Origin: an uncultured Candidatus Saccharibacteria bacterium | Lineage (GTDB): Bacteria > Patescibacteriota > Saccharimonadia > Saccharimonadales > Saccharimonadaceae | NCBI GenBank assembly: GCA_949480205.1 | Contig: CASXXK010000006.1 | Location: forward strand, 1-41,066 | Length of the DNA: 41,066 bases | Direction of reading: 5' to 3' | Notes under the pieces: generated by a model | The model's database searches: none | Told to the model about the DNA's origin: nothing | What the model saw: the letters and a program-made list of their open reading frames with translations, nothing else | Translations under genes and position numbers: made by a program | Part shown: positions 1-7,643 of the stretch, piece after piece | Position numbering within the stretch: the first letter of the stretch is position 1 | How the letters are laid out: each line of letters begins with the position of its first letter

Positions 1-37
1 TAAACCGTACCCCCGATACGCTGAGGTAAGTCTGATG

Positions 38-1246
38 TTATCTCCACTCTAAGATGCTGGTGTAATAGTATGCAGGGGAGATAACTTCCATGACGGTGCC
101 ATTGTCTCCTACTCTGCCGCAGATGGGAGAATATGCAGTTCCCAGTTTGGATGGTGCATTTGCTCCGCTGATGTCCGTCAAGTATATTGAAGGGTTGTCA
201 TTGCCCCTTTGTGCTGTAGAGAGAAAGGCAACGCTAAATCCATCCGGCCCAATCACCGGGCTCCAGCTGGTCTGCGAACCACCGGTAGGAATTATGTCAG
301 TAATAGACTGCTCGGAAATATTAGCCCGTGAACACACGCTCATCCCGTTGGAACGATTTACGGCAAGGAACTCATTTTCATTAATCCAAGAAGTAATGTA
401 GCAATGACTTTTCCATTTCCATACATCGGAGTAAACATCCATGATGTAAGAGCTGTCGCCACTCACTTCATAAGAAGCTCCAGGAGTGATATTATCCAAA
501 GGCACCATATAATATGTCGGGTGAAGATAATCCGTCACTTCAGCATAGATAAAATATCCATCCTGAGTAAAACCGACAGCATTATAGTACTTAATCGGAT
601 CAAAATCACTTTGAGCTTGCTCATTCAACGCCACAGTGAGATCAAAGAATTCTCCTGATTGGTCTACCCACCCAGCATGCTGTGCTTCGTTGCTTAAAAA
701 GGTTTTAGTGGCCGCCATCAGCGTAAAATCTTCATTGAACATGTCACGGTAATTAGAATAGCGTGAGAGTTTGTAACCGGGTTCAATGATAGACTCAGTT
801 TCGTTAACGCGGGCTACATGCTCAAATACAAAGGATGACACGGTATAGTAATCTCCTGTGTCGGGATTGACTGCGCTGACGACGAAGGACGGAGCAAAGG
901 CATTACTTTTGTAGTTTGCCTGCATCATTATTATCCCCTCAATCTCCGGTGTAGCCGTGGTTGCTTCAGCGCTTTCTACGGGTTCTTCACCCATCCAGTC
1001 ATCCGGTACACATTCGTCTTCGGGTGGACGACCAAAGTCGTCATCGTCGACAGGCTCGGATTCTGCCATCTTCGGGGCTTCCGTAGCCGCAGTCACGGGT
1101 GCTTCTTCCGGAATTGCGACGTTTGTTCCCGAAGAATTGGACGCCTCGGGTGTCAAAACAGATGCATCATTCCCGTTTCCGCACCCCACCAACATTGCGG
1201 TGCCAATTATCCAAGCCAGTATAGTTACAATAATTCTTTTCTTCAT
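38..1246 (-). CDS. Surface lipoprotein with predicted beta-propeller-like ectodomain
   Basis: A 402-residue protein with a bacterial lipoprotein signal: basic start MKKR, hydrophobic stretch, then lipobox LVGC at about residues 18-21. A low-complexity Ala/Thr/Glu/Pro spacer follows (about 25-100), holding an acidic patch DDDDFGRPPEDE. The C-terminal part has alternating strands and a PD40/TolB-like segment near the end (WSPVIGPDGF and YLTDISG), so a propeller is plausible but not proven. The ATG at 1246 is chosen because GGGAGGG lies 4-5 bases upstream; the upstream TTG has no advantage. A second gene of the same family begins at 40652 in the opposite orientation, nearly identical after the spacer. 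Function unknown; probably an exposed, lipid-anchored protein. Confidence 0.8.
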   Translation of the reverse strand: MKKRIIVTILAWIIGTAMLVGCGNGNDASVLTPEASNSSGTNVAIPEEAPVTAATEAPKMAESEPVDDDDFGRPPEDECVPDDWMGEEPVESAEATTATPEIEGIIMMQANYKSNAFAPSFVVSAVNPDTGDYYTVSSFVFEHVARVNETESIIEPGYKLSRYSNYRDMFNEDFTLMAATKTFLSNEAQHAGWVDQSGEFFDLTVALNEQAQSDFDPIKYYNAVGFTQDGYFIYAEVTDYLHPTYYMVPLDNITPGASYEVSGDSSYIMDVYSDVWKWKSHCYITSWINENEFLAVNRSNGMSVCSRANISEQSITDIIPTGGSQTSWSPVIGPDGFSVAFLSTAQRGNDNPSIYLTDISGANAPSKLGTAYSPICGRVGDNGTVMEVISPAYYYTSILEWR

Positions 1247-1553
1247 AATCCCTCCCAAGCTAAGATTGTGTCCACTTGACTAAGGATAACAACACACTAT
1301 TTGCGTAATGATACTGGTAAAATAGTCGTTCAAGAAAGCAATCCTGAATCTATGATATTCCCTGACACCATTAACCTTAACAAGATGTAACACAATACTG
1401 ATATTGCTACCTATTTTAACACTGGGAAAGACCGTATGCAATAGATTTTGAGAGATTTTTGGAAAAGGAATGGTTGTGAAAGCTGGATTAATAGGGTAAA
1501 AACCATACTTTTCGTAAGCGGAATGTAACAGCATCAGTAAAATGTTAACAAGT

Positions 1554-1604
1554 CCCCCTTATCCTGATGTGCGGTATACTTAGACATATCAAAGAATAAG
1601 GGGG
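1554..1604 (+). promoter_or_regulatory. Inverted repeat around recombinase promoter
   Basis: Arms CCCCCTTAT (1554-1562) and ATAAGGGGG (1596-1604) are perfect reverse complements and bracket a -10-like TATACT (1574-1579). The right arm contains the purine-rich stretch that would serve as ribosome binding site for the recombinase at 1616. This may be an operator or recombinase binding site. The rest of the 1247-1615 gap is AT-rich and shows no convincing gene. Confidence 0.45.
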
Positions 1605-1615
1605 CTTATTATATT

Positions 1616-2188
1616 ATGGCAGCAACAGAACCAATCAGGGACAAAAAACAATTTAAGGCATTAGCAGGATATTTCCTGGAAAAAGGGCAGCTACGTAATT
1701 ATGCCATGGTTGTCATGGATGCGTATACAGTGCTTAGGATCAGCGATCTATTACGTTTGAAGTGGTCAGATGTGTATGATGAAGAGAGGAAGGAATTCCG
1801 TATTCGCATTTATGTTACAGAGAAAAAGACTGGAAAGAACCGGGAAATAGCATTACACCCACAAGTCTTAGGTGCACTTCGTCAGTGCTATCCACACCGT
1901 AAAGGCGAATACATTTTTGCCAACAATCGGAAGGACGCAAAGGCTATCAGCCGGGTGCAGGCATGGCGAATCATCCACACGGCAGTAGTCGCTCTGGGTA
2001 TTATGGGTAAAATATCCTGCCATAGCCTGAGAAAGACGTGGGGATACCATGCATGGAACAGCGGCAAAGTGTCTCCCGTTGTTATTATGGATATTTATAA
2101 TCACAGCAACTACGAGGTCACAAGACGTTACCTAGGTGTAGCACAGGATGATAAGGATAAGGCATATCTGGAGATGGAACTGATGTAA
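1616..2188 (+). CDS. Minimal tyrosine recombinase (phage-integrase family)
   Basis: A 190-residue protein that is essentially the catalytic domain of a tyrosine recombinase. Family residues appear in order: Arg41 (LRISDLLRLKW), Lys70/71 in the beta-hairpin, His136-x-x-Arg139 (CHSLRKTWGY), His163 and nucleophile Tyr172 (RRYLG). Typical integrases are 300-400 residues; here the N-terminal arm-binding and core-binding domains are missing, as in small Xer-like or invertase-type enzymes. It lies directly upstream of an orphan surface-domain cassette, so cassette recombination is a possible job, though this is inference. A generic integration or resolution role is equally possible. Confidence 0.88.
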   Translation: MAATEPIRDKKQFKALAGYFLEKGQLRNYAMVVMDAYTVLRISDLLRLKWSDVYDEERKEFRIRIYVTEKKTGKNREIALHPQVLGALRQCYPHRKGEYIFANNRKDAKAISRVQAWRIIHTAVVALGIMGKISCHSLRKTWGYHAWNSGKVSPVVIMDIYNHSNYEVTRRYLGVAQDDKDKAYLEMELM

Positions 2189-2197
2189 ATAAGAGTA

Positions 2198-2477
2198 GAG
2201 AGCAGAAATTTTAGATTAGTGAACAGGCGTTTAGGTACCGATATGGCTTGGACGCTACTTTTCGTGCGCAGCGGGTATATTAGCTTAGTTGATGCTACTG
2301 GCGCACTTAAGGATGTAGGCCAGAGTAGTTTTTTATGGTCATCACGAAGTGATGTTGCTACTTCCGCCTACAACTTAGGCTTTGCTGGTGAAGGTGTTAA
2401 TGTATCAAGCTATGGACGCCGTTACTACGCTTTCCCCCTCCACTGCCTTAGTACTGTATTAGACATGGAGAGCAGAA
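2198..2477. repeat. 10-bp direct repeats flanking the cassette
   Basis: GAGAGCAGAA occurs at 2198-2207, just after the tyrosine recombinase stop, and again at 2468-2477 at the end of the cassette reading frame, 270 bp apart. Such repeats could be crossover sites or a chance match; no third copy was noticed at the 19-kb cassette. Confidence 0.4.
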
Positions 2478-2482
2478 GATAA
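2219..2482 (+). pseudogene. Orphan FISUMP/C-lectin-like variable cassette
   Basis: An 87-codon frame starting at GTG that reads like the last part of a larger surface protein. It runs from FVRSG through WSSR and AYNLGF to FPLHCLSTVLDM. The pattern of a fixed framework with variable Tyr/Ser/Asn/Gly positions resembles FISUMP domains, some of which are targets of diversity-generating retroelements. There is no signal peptide, N-terminal region or clear SD. The 15-mer TTCGTGCGCAGCGGG at its start and TTTCCCCCTCC near its end recur in the cassette near 19.3 kb. I read it as a silent or truncated 3' cassette. It could instead be translated as a short protein. Confidence 0.5.
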
Positions 2483-2558
2483 CTGCCATGCGCATTCGCC
2501 CATACAAAGTGCTGATTCTGGGTAGAGATGTCCAGACCAGCACACTTCCAAGAAGAAA

Positions 2559-2586
2559 TTCCCTTCAGAAAGGGATTTTTACATTT
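2559..2586 (+). terminator. Rho-independent terminator after cassette
   Basis: Stem TCCCTT/AAGGGA followed by TTTTT and further T-rich sequence. It closes the tyrosine recombinase-cassette unit. Confidence 0.65.
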
Positions 2587-2679
2587 TTATCTACGTTTTC
2601 TAGCTATTGCGTAAAATCAGACAATCAAGTAAATTGAGTTGAAACGAGTTAAATAACGTAAAACAAGTTAAATACAAAA

Positions 2680-4284
2680 TTAGGCTATCTGCCTGACGTG
2701 ATGACACAAATTTGTCAAATTAGCATCATGAGATGCTTTTTTGTTGGCTCTATATCTATAAAATGGGCTAATTTTCGGAATGTAAACTTTTTTATTTGCG
2801 TCCACAAAAAATCCGTCAGGAAATAATAAAAGTTTACACTTTTTGGCGTCATTGGGTAAAAGGTTCAAGAAATCACGACCTAAATTGTCAGCGAAGTCCA
2901 GAGCAAAACTGATAAATTGTTCTCGGTTTTCATCAACATTATCGGTGATTTTTCTGATTTCTCCCTCAACTTCTTCAATCTCTATGGTTTGCTGTTCAAT
3001 TTTAGCTTCCAAATCTCTTAATACAATGTTGCTGGTTATGCTGGGCAGTTTTTCCAACATTTCGTCTTTGCGTTTTCGCATGGTTGCTATTTGATTTTGT
3101 AATTGGTGAACGGTAGATTGGTCATTCTCGCCCTCCAGCTTCCAAACCTTATCTAAAGCTTTTAATAGCTTCTTTCGACCTTCTTCGGTAAAATCTAGAT
3201 TATCTAGCCACATGGCAATTTCAGCATTGACTTCATCTTTTCCTACCAGCCTACCGCATTTGCGACATTGATATTTTGGATATTTCTTTGTACCTTTGCC
3301 GTTGGTTGAGCTACCACCACAAAATTTGCCTCGATTATGAATGCCCTCACGACCGATAGCTAAATCTTCTTTGTAGCAATGCTCGCAAAATAAAATGGTA
3401 TTGAGTGGGAATTCAGGATTGCCACCTTTTCTTGGACCACTCGATCGTTTAGCTTTGCCACTCACTATGTCAACAATTTTGAGATGTTGAGCTTTGGTAA
3501 TTAAAGGTTCGTGTAAGCCATTCTCATTGCGTTCGTTAATTTGCTTTCCGACATCAATAATTCCGGCATAGAATGGATCAACTACAATTTGTCTCCACCT
3601 ATCCATTCGCAAATGGCGACCTTTTCCTTGCTTTACATAAGTTGAATTATTGTATTCGGCTAGAGACTCGGAAAGGTCAATAAAGCCGTTGGCTAGTTTT
3701 GCCAAAATATCTTTGAGTAGTTCTCCAAGCTCAGGTTTTAGCACATGGACTTTGGCTTTTTCTCCGTCTAAGCGAGGTTGTTTCATGTAGCCAAACTTAG
3801 GGGAGAATGGATATCTCCCCTCTTTGATGGCTTGCTTTTCGCCAGAAATAGTCTTTCGTTGTCGTTCCTCATTGCTACCTTCAGCTTTAAACATCTCTAA
3901 GGCTACCATGAGCGAATCAGTAGCTGTTTTGGTCTTTAGGTCTGGTCTTGAAGCAAACTTAACATCAACACCTACTTTTCTGAACTCAACTATGTAATAA
4001 AAGGCTTCCTCCATCGACCTCATAAACCGGTCGGCATCGTCAATAAGTAGGTATTTAACTTGCCGATGTTTTTTACAATAGTCCAACATTTCTGCCAAAT
4101 CTTTGCGGTTGATGTTGTTGCCTTTCTTGCTGGAAACACTTTGGCTCCAAACCTTGACCAACTTCACACCTAATTTTTCGGCAAATTGATGAACCGAATT
4201 GTTTTGGCGATTTAGGCTATTATTTTTGAGTTGTTCTGTTGACGAAACTCGACAGTTAGCAATCGCCTCGATTTGCCTGCCCAT
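2680..4284 (-). CDS. Large serine recombinase
   Basis: A 534-residue large serine recombinase. The N-terminal resolvase domain has CRVSSTEQ with predicted nucleophile Ser14 and the DRxxR motif (Asp85-Arg86, Arg89). A recombinase domain follows (about 150-290), then a zinc ribbon with Cys300/Cys303 and Cys340/Cys343, then a charged coiled coil (about 385-450). Length and order fit integrases of ICEs, Tn4451-type elements and phages. It is the last gene of a four-gene operon, overlapping the preceding gene by 29 bases. AAGGAAG precedes the chosen ATG. It probably excises and integrates the surrounding element; attachment sites could not be defined. Confidence 0.93.
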   Translation of the reverse strand: MGRQIEAIANCRVSSTEQLKNNSLNRQNNSVHQFAEKLGVKLVKVWSQSVSSKKGNNINRKDLAEMLDYCKKHRQVKYLLIDDADRFMRSMEEAFYYIVEFRKVGVDVKFASRPDLKTKTATDSLMVALEMFKAEGSNEERQRKTISGEKQAIKEGRYPFSPKFGYMKQPRLDGEKAKVHVLKPELGELLKDILAKLANGFIDLSESLAEYNNSTYVKQGKGRHLRMDRWRQIVVDPFYAGIIDVGKQINERNENGLHEPLITKAQHLKIVDIVSGKAKRSSGPRKGGNPEFPLNTILFCEHCYKEDLAIGREGIHNRGKFCGGSSTNGKGTKKYPKYQCRKCGRLVGKDEVNAEIAMWLDNLDFTEEGRKKLLKALDKVWKLEGENDQSTVHQLQNQIATMRKRKDEMLEKLPSITSNIVLRDLEAKIEQQTIEIEEVEGEIRKITDNVDENREQFISFALDFADNLGRDFLNLLPNDAKKCKLLLFPDGFFVDANKKVYIPKISPFYRYRANKKASHDANLTNLCHHVRQIA

Positions 4285-4684
4285 TGTTGACTTCCTTAAG
4301 TTTTTCTAAAATAAAATCGAGAGCCAATCTGAAGTTGGGGATATCTTTGTTGTAAATAAAAACTAATTTTACCCCTAGTTCTTTCAGGTTGTCCAGTCGC
4401 TCTTTATAGGTACTTTTAGAATCAGCAAAACGCGTAGGATAGTCAAAAATGAGATATTTAATGTCGGGATGTTGTTCGCAATATTGTGTCATGCGTTCAA
4501 ATTGCTTTTTACCAATACAACCGATGTAGGCATTTTTGCTTGGGCAGGAAAAGCATAATTGCATATTATGCTTTTTGATGTATTGCTTAATGTCGCTATA
4601 TGTCCAACTCCCCTTATTTTCATATCTGCCAAGCTCACTCAGCAGGTAACTGTAATTTGCGATGGCCTTTTTTTGGCTATTCAT
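4256..4684 (-). CDS. Catalytically degenerate serine-recombinase-domain protein
   Basis: A 142-residue protein that can be aligned by eye along its length with the N-terminal domain of the recombinase encoded just downstream. Matching segments include the AIAN start, the helix CEQHPDIKYLIFDYPTRF against CKKHRQVKYLLIDDADRF, and the strand ELGVKLVFI. The catalytic RVSS motif is replaced by SYLL, so the predicted nucleophile and its partner Arg are absent. There is no zinc ribbon or coiled coil. It overlaps both neighbours (8 and 29 bases), implying translational coupling. It may be a directionality or accessory factor that heterodimerises with the active recombinase; this is inference. Confidence 0.7.
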   Translation of the reverse strand: MNSQKKAIANYSYLLSELGRYENKGSWTYSDIKQYIKKHNMQLCFSCPSKNAYIGCIGKKQFERMTQYCEQHPDIKYLIFDYPTRFADSKSTYKERLDNLKELGVKLVFIYNKDIPNFRLALDFILEKLKEVNNGQANRGDC

Positions 4685-5135
4685 GGTTCTCAACTCCTTT
4701 GACTGTTTCTACTAAACATTGTTTCATTAAATCTTCTTGCTCAAGCACATTCATGAGGTCATTGTAGGTGCGTTGAAAATCTGGAATCCATTGATTGAGA
4801 TAGAAGATTTTTACATCTAGTTCGTCGAATAGCTGTTCCCTTAGTTGGAACTCCGTAGCAGTACAGGCAAACCGCTCTCGATAGTCAAAGACTAGAAACC
4901 GAATTTCGGGATGTTGCTTGCAATGATGATACATTTTGGCAATTTCTTTGTCTGAGACACGGCTTACATACGGGCAACCATTTCCCCAAACACTGTCTAA
5001 ATCACAATGGATCGTTTCTGAAATATCTTTTAGATGCTCTTTGATATCAGAAGGTTGTTCATGTTTTTGCAGTCTATGTAAGAATCTGTTGTAATTAAAG
5101 ATAAAAGTTGACTGAGATTTATTTTGACTTTTCAT
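4677..5135 (-). CDS. Second degenerate serine-recombinase-domain protein
   Basis: A 152-residue protein starting at ATG 5135, which AAAGGA precedes; longer starts have no SD. Its second half carries the same resolvase-like block as its two downstream neighbours: helix HHCKQHPEIRFLVFDYRERF followed by LDVKIFYLNQW. The position of the catalytic RVS motif reads NYNRFL, so it is presumably inactive. It overlaps the next gene by 8 bases. Together with that gene it appears to be a duplicated, diverged catalytic domain retained without catalysis, perhaps for DNA synapsis or control. Confidence 0.65.
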   Translation of the reverse strand: MKSQNKSQSTFIFNYNRFLHRLQKHEQPSDIKEHLKDISETIHCDLDSVWGNGCPYVSRVSDKEIAKMYHHCKQHPEIRFLVFDYRERFACTATEFQLREQLFDELDVKIFYLNQWIPDFQRTYNDLMNVLEQEDLMKQCLVETVKGVENHE

Positions 5136-5145
5136 TGGTTTCCTT

Positions 5146-5286
5146 TCATAAATTATAATTTGATTTGGCATTACGGTAAAGGTTATGCAAAAATAAGGCA
5201 TAATCCATAGCCATTTCGTCCGTAATTTGATTATTTGGTTTTTGAGATAGGTCGTTCGTACCAAAAAGAAGCTGCTCATCCGACAT
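5146..5286 (-). CDS. 46-residue leader gene of the recombinase operon
   Basis: A 46-codon frame (start MSDEQLLFGTND, end NAKSNYNL) with GAAAGG upstream. Its TGA lies against the SD of the next gene, only 10 bases before that start. The composition is hydrophilic with an acidic middle and no membrane segment. Tight packing in the operon supports translation; the function is unknown. Confidence 0.5.
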   Translation of the reverse strand: MSDEQLLFGTNDLSQKPNNQITDEMAMDYALFLHNLYRNAKSNYNL

Positions 5287-5386
5287 AATAGTCTATACCT
5301 TTCAAAGTATTACTTTGTTATATCGGTTGAGCAAGATTGTGGCTAAAATTCAAAAACACCACTGGACATCAACCAAAATCTAGTTT

Positions 5387-5413
5387 TTTGACATACTTGC
5401 TAGTTATGTCAAA
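5387..5413. promoter_or_regulatory. 27-bp dyad, probable operator
   Basis: Perfect 9-bp arms TTTGACATA (5387-5395) and TATGTCAAA (5405-5413) with a 9-base spacer. Each arm contains a -35-like TTGACA, one per strand. It sits in the AT-rich gap (5287-5719) between the divergent recombinase and cargo operons. It could be an operator, or part of a recombination site. Nothing else in that gap is convincing. Confidence 0.5.
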
Positions 5414-5684
5414 TGGATATCGCTCATGGGTGTCATATCATATTTACCTCCATTTTTACTTGTTATATTAAATTTGTATCTATTGTAGACCATAGATCGA
5501 AAAAAACCAAATTTAATCAAGATTTTTGCTCAAATATAATTTTATCCCTACACTTTGGGTAATCCCTGACCATAAAAACTTGTCTATGCAGGCTTAAAAT
5601 TGAAATTAGAGGCAGGTTTAGACGGTGGCTATCGACTATTAAATACTTATTTCTATAAAAATCAAACATAACTGTATTTTGGTC

Positions 5685-5713
5685 TTGCATAATTACGGTT
5701 TTTGTAGTATAAT
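5685..5713 (+). promoter_or_regulatory. Sigma70-type promoter of structured leader
   Basis: TTGCAT (5685-5690), 17-base spacer, TATAAT (5708-5713). Predicted transcription start at about 5720, exactly at the first base of the long-range stem described next. Confidence 0.75.
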
Positions 5714-5787
5714 GGAATCAGCTAAACTTTATTATGTCGAAACGGTCATTTTATAATACCGGTTTTTGTATATAGAAAGGCGACCAT

Positions 5788-5829
5788 ATGTCAGCTTGGG
5801 TATACAAAAACTCGACTGGTAAAGTTTAG
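5788..5829 (+). CDS. Leader peptide MSAWVYKNSTGKV
   Basis: A 13-codon ORF with AGAAAGG upstream. Its TAG stop (5827-5829) overlaps the first bases of the terminator stem, so a ribosome at the stop would cover the 5' arm. This resembles leader peptides of attenuation systems. The inducer is unknown. Confidence 0.5.
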   Translation: MSAWVYKNSTGKV

Positions 5830-5854
5830 CGACTAAACATGTGGTCGCTTTTTT
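5828..5854 (+). terminator. Intrinsic terminator in leader
   Basis: AGCGAC (5828-5833) pairs with GTCGCT (5844-5849), extendable by two pairs, followed by a run of T. It lies 21 bases before the next gene, so cargo expression requires readthrough. Confidence 0.75.
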
Positions 5855-5875
5855 AGTTGCGACAGAAAGGGTATC

Positions 5876-6442
5876 ATGAAATTAGTCTTCGTCAAAATCT
5901 TGTGCTGGGTAGCTGGCATTGGAACAGTTGGTTATATTGGGTTAACCATCGCCAAGTCCATTCCGAGCATTAACGGTTTGGTAGCTTCAATACCTGTTAT
6001 CAAACAAATCCCTACTCCAGTTATCGAGCCTCTTGCTAAGAGTGCTTATAACTGTAAATCAGATTATGGAGAATATGCCGAAACTGTTCGGATTGCCGAT
6101 GCTCCAGAATCTGAAGGTTCTTATCCTCGTTGGGGATGTCCAATCAAAAACCCTAATAAATCAGAAGATGAGTATCAAGAATATTTAACTAGATTTGTAG
6201 AAAATAGTGCCTGGCAACAAAATTCAGAATACAATCCAGTTGCTATCTCTGCTCGTACTAAATCTGACTGCGAATATCATGATGGAATTTATTATGAGTG
6301 GGCTTTTGGTCAAGGTTCAACGACTCATAATTTCGCCTGCGTTAATCCTTTGACTAAAGATTATCAAGGAGATCTGGAAAATTTTAATCAAATTAAAGCA
6401 AACTACATTATTTATGAGTTGATTGATTATTCAAAGGAGTAA
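5876..6442 (+). CDS. Membrane-anchored Cys-containing protein, unknown
   Basis: A 188-residue protein not assigned to a family. Residues 5-30 form one hydrophobic membrane segment or uncleaved signal (ILCWVAGIGTVGYIGLTIA). The remainder is a hydrophilic, probably extracytoplasmic domain with four cysteines (YNCKS, WGCPI, SDCEY, FACVN) that could form two disulphides. SD GAAAGG precedes the ATG. It is the first gene after the attenuator-like leader and is followed two bases later by the next gene, so it belongs to the cargo operon of the integrative element. Confidence 0.6.
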   Translation: MKLVFVKILCWVAGIGTVGYIGLTIAKSIPSINGLVASIPVIKQIPTPVIEPLAKSAYNCKSDYGEYAETVRIADAPESEGSYPRWGCPIKNPNKSEDEYQEYLTRFVENSAWQQNSEYNPVAISARTKSDCEYHDGIYYEWAFGQGSTTHNFACVNPLTKDYQGDLENFNQIKANYIIYELIDYSKE

Positions 6443-6444
6443 AT

Positions 6445-6825
6445 ATGAGTAAAACTACATTATCAGATATTGATCTAAAAATCTTCGAGATTTTGGTTGA
6501 TTGGGTAAAAGAAAACAAAGCTGAGCAAACTCCCATGCCATATGCGAAGTTGGCAAAAGCCGTTGACAACCCTTCTGTTATTCCGACCAATCTTGGGAAT
6601 TATCTCGGTCATGTGTCGTCCTATTGTTTGGAGCATGACGCACCAGCAATTTCTGCAATCGTAGGTGGTTCAAATACCTGTGAACCAGGAGCTGGGTTTT
6701 TCGAATTGCTTGGCTATCCTGATACTAAGCCTGAGGATCGGATTGAACTTTGGCTACCGTTGCTGAAACAAGCCTACGAATATGATGGTTGGAATGAATT
6801 ATTAACAAAAGCTAAATCAGAATAG
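6445..6825 (+). CDS. Small partner protein of the nuclease operon
   Basis: A 126-residue soluble protein. The N-terminal half looks helical and winged-helix-like (PYAKLAKAVDNPSVIPTNLGNYL), followed by a segment resembling a domain I recall beside or fused to restriction endonucleases (SYCLEHDAPAISAIVGG and GAGFF). The SD AAGGAG overlaps the stop of the preceding gene. A nuclease follows 11 bases later, so a role as DNA-binding or regulatory partner is reasonable. The family assignment is from memory of the motif pattern and tentative. Confidence 0.5.
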   Translation: MSKTTLSDIDLKIFEILVDWVKENKAEQTPMPYAKLAKAVDNPSVIPTNLGNYLGHVSSYCLEHDAPAISAIVGGSNTCEPGAGFFELLGYPDTKPEDRIELWLPLLKQAYEYDGWNELLTKAKSE

Positions 6826-6836
6826 GAGATTGCAGT

Positions 6837-7391
6837 ATGGCAATTAACACTAAAGCCGAAGGACGAGATGGAACTGAGCAATGTATGGTCAAACAGTTCG
6901 TTGACCTCATTCGTCCGCAGATCGAAAGCATGGGTTATAAAATCACTACTCAAGCTAGCTTGCCTTACACTAATTTTTGCGACCGAATTGACGGCAATAA
7001 CAAAGGAATTGATTTTAGTAAAGGTAAGAAATACTACGCAGTCGATATCCTGGTTTATCGTGAGCTGGAAAATGACGAAAAAATACCACTCGTCATTATT
7101 GAGGGCAAAATCAAAGGTCATTCTACGCACGATGTTATTACTTATTCGGAGAAAGCCCGGACCCACAAATCAGTCTTTCCTCATATACAGTATGGTTTTA
7201 TCGTCCTAGACGCCGTTGACCGAAATTTTATGCCACTACGATATTATCTGCATTCAGGGTTTGACTTTGAAGAAATTTTTCCGAGCGATGAAGACGAAAT
7301 TAACCACGAAAATCGGATCAATGAGTTCGTTGAAAAGCTAAAAAATCAGATTGAAATGGCTGAAGAAAAGCACCAAATCTTCTTTAATTAA
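6837..7391 (+). CDS. PD-(D/E)XK restriction-endonuclease-like protein
   Basis: A 184-residue protein with the core of the PD-(D/E)XK fold: AVDILVY supplies the metal-binding Asp at the end of a strand, and VIIEGK gives the E-x-K pair about 20 residues later, followed by a helix and the strand FIVLDA. The N-terminal helix (about 10-35) and C-terminal charged helix complete the fold. Without a dedicated methyltransferase next to it, it may be a type IV-like or toxin-type nuclease, or a repair nuclease. It is preceded by the small partner and carried in the serine-recombinase element. Confidence 0.65.
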   Translation: MAINTKAEGRDGTEQCMVKQFVDLIRPQIESMGYKITTQASLPYTNFCDRIDGNNKGIDFSKGKKYYAVDILVYRELENDEKIPLVIIEGKIKGHSTHDVITYSEKARTHKSVFPHIQYGFIVLDAVDRNFMPLRYYLHSGFDFEEIFPSDEDEINHENRINEFVEKLKNQIEMAEEKHQIFFN

Positions 7392-7455
7392 AAGGGCTAT
7401 GCCGTTGATTAAGCAAGGCAAAACCCATATAATATAACAAAATGGAGATAAATCA

Positions 7456-7641
7456 ATGAAATCAGTCACCATTATGAAATACCAAGCCAAAGACGACAAA
7501 TATTATTTTATCGTCAAAGATAAGTTTGACATTGCAGACGAAGTTGAACGGCTAGATTATATGCTGAAACTGAAAAATGAAATGCTGGCTTCTGGCGAAA
7601 TGAAGAAACATCTTTGGACAAAGGAAACGGTTTTATTCTAG
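7456..7641 (+). CDS. Small hypothetical protein (61 residues)
   Basis: A short, charged protein with ATGGAGATAAATCA before the start and its own TATAAT about 20 bases upstream in the 7392-7455 gap. No family recognised; the next gene starts two bases after its stop. Confidence 0.5.
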   Translation: MKSVTIMKYQAKDDKYYFIVKDKFDIADEVERLDYMLKLKNEMLASGEMKKHLWTKETVLF

Positions 7642-7643
7642 TT

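Larger units (their letters stand above)
5720..5854 (+). ncRNA. Structured leader RNA / candidate attenuator
   Basis: About 135 nt from the predicted start to a terminator. The 5' end GCTAAACTTT (5721-5730) is perfectly complementary to 5821-5830. Inside it, TTTTTGTATA (5763-5772) pairs perfectly with 5801-5810, placing the SD and ATG of a 13-codon ORF in the loop. The outer stem uses three bases of the terminator stem, and a second hairpin GTTTAG/CTAAAC (5824-5838) also excludes the terminator. GCGACCA (5780-5786) matches TGGTCGC in the terminator arm. This is the layout of a transcription attenuator, or of a free small RNA with its own terminator. No known RNA family was recognised. Confidence 0.65.

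Noticed and set aside
1280-1534. 84-codon minus-strand frame before the lipoprotein
   Set aside because: No SD, no family resemblance, atypical composition; lies in the promoter gap.
1563-1595. Invertible promoter between CCCCCTTAT repeats
   Set aside because: The 33-bp segment is too short for known recombinase inversion, and the right arm is likely just the SD.
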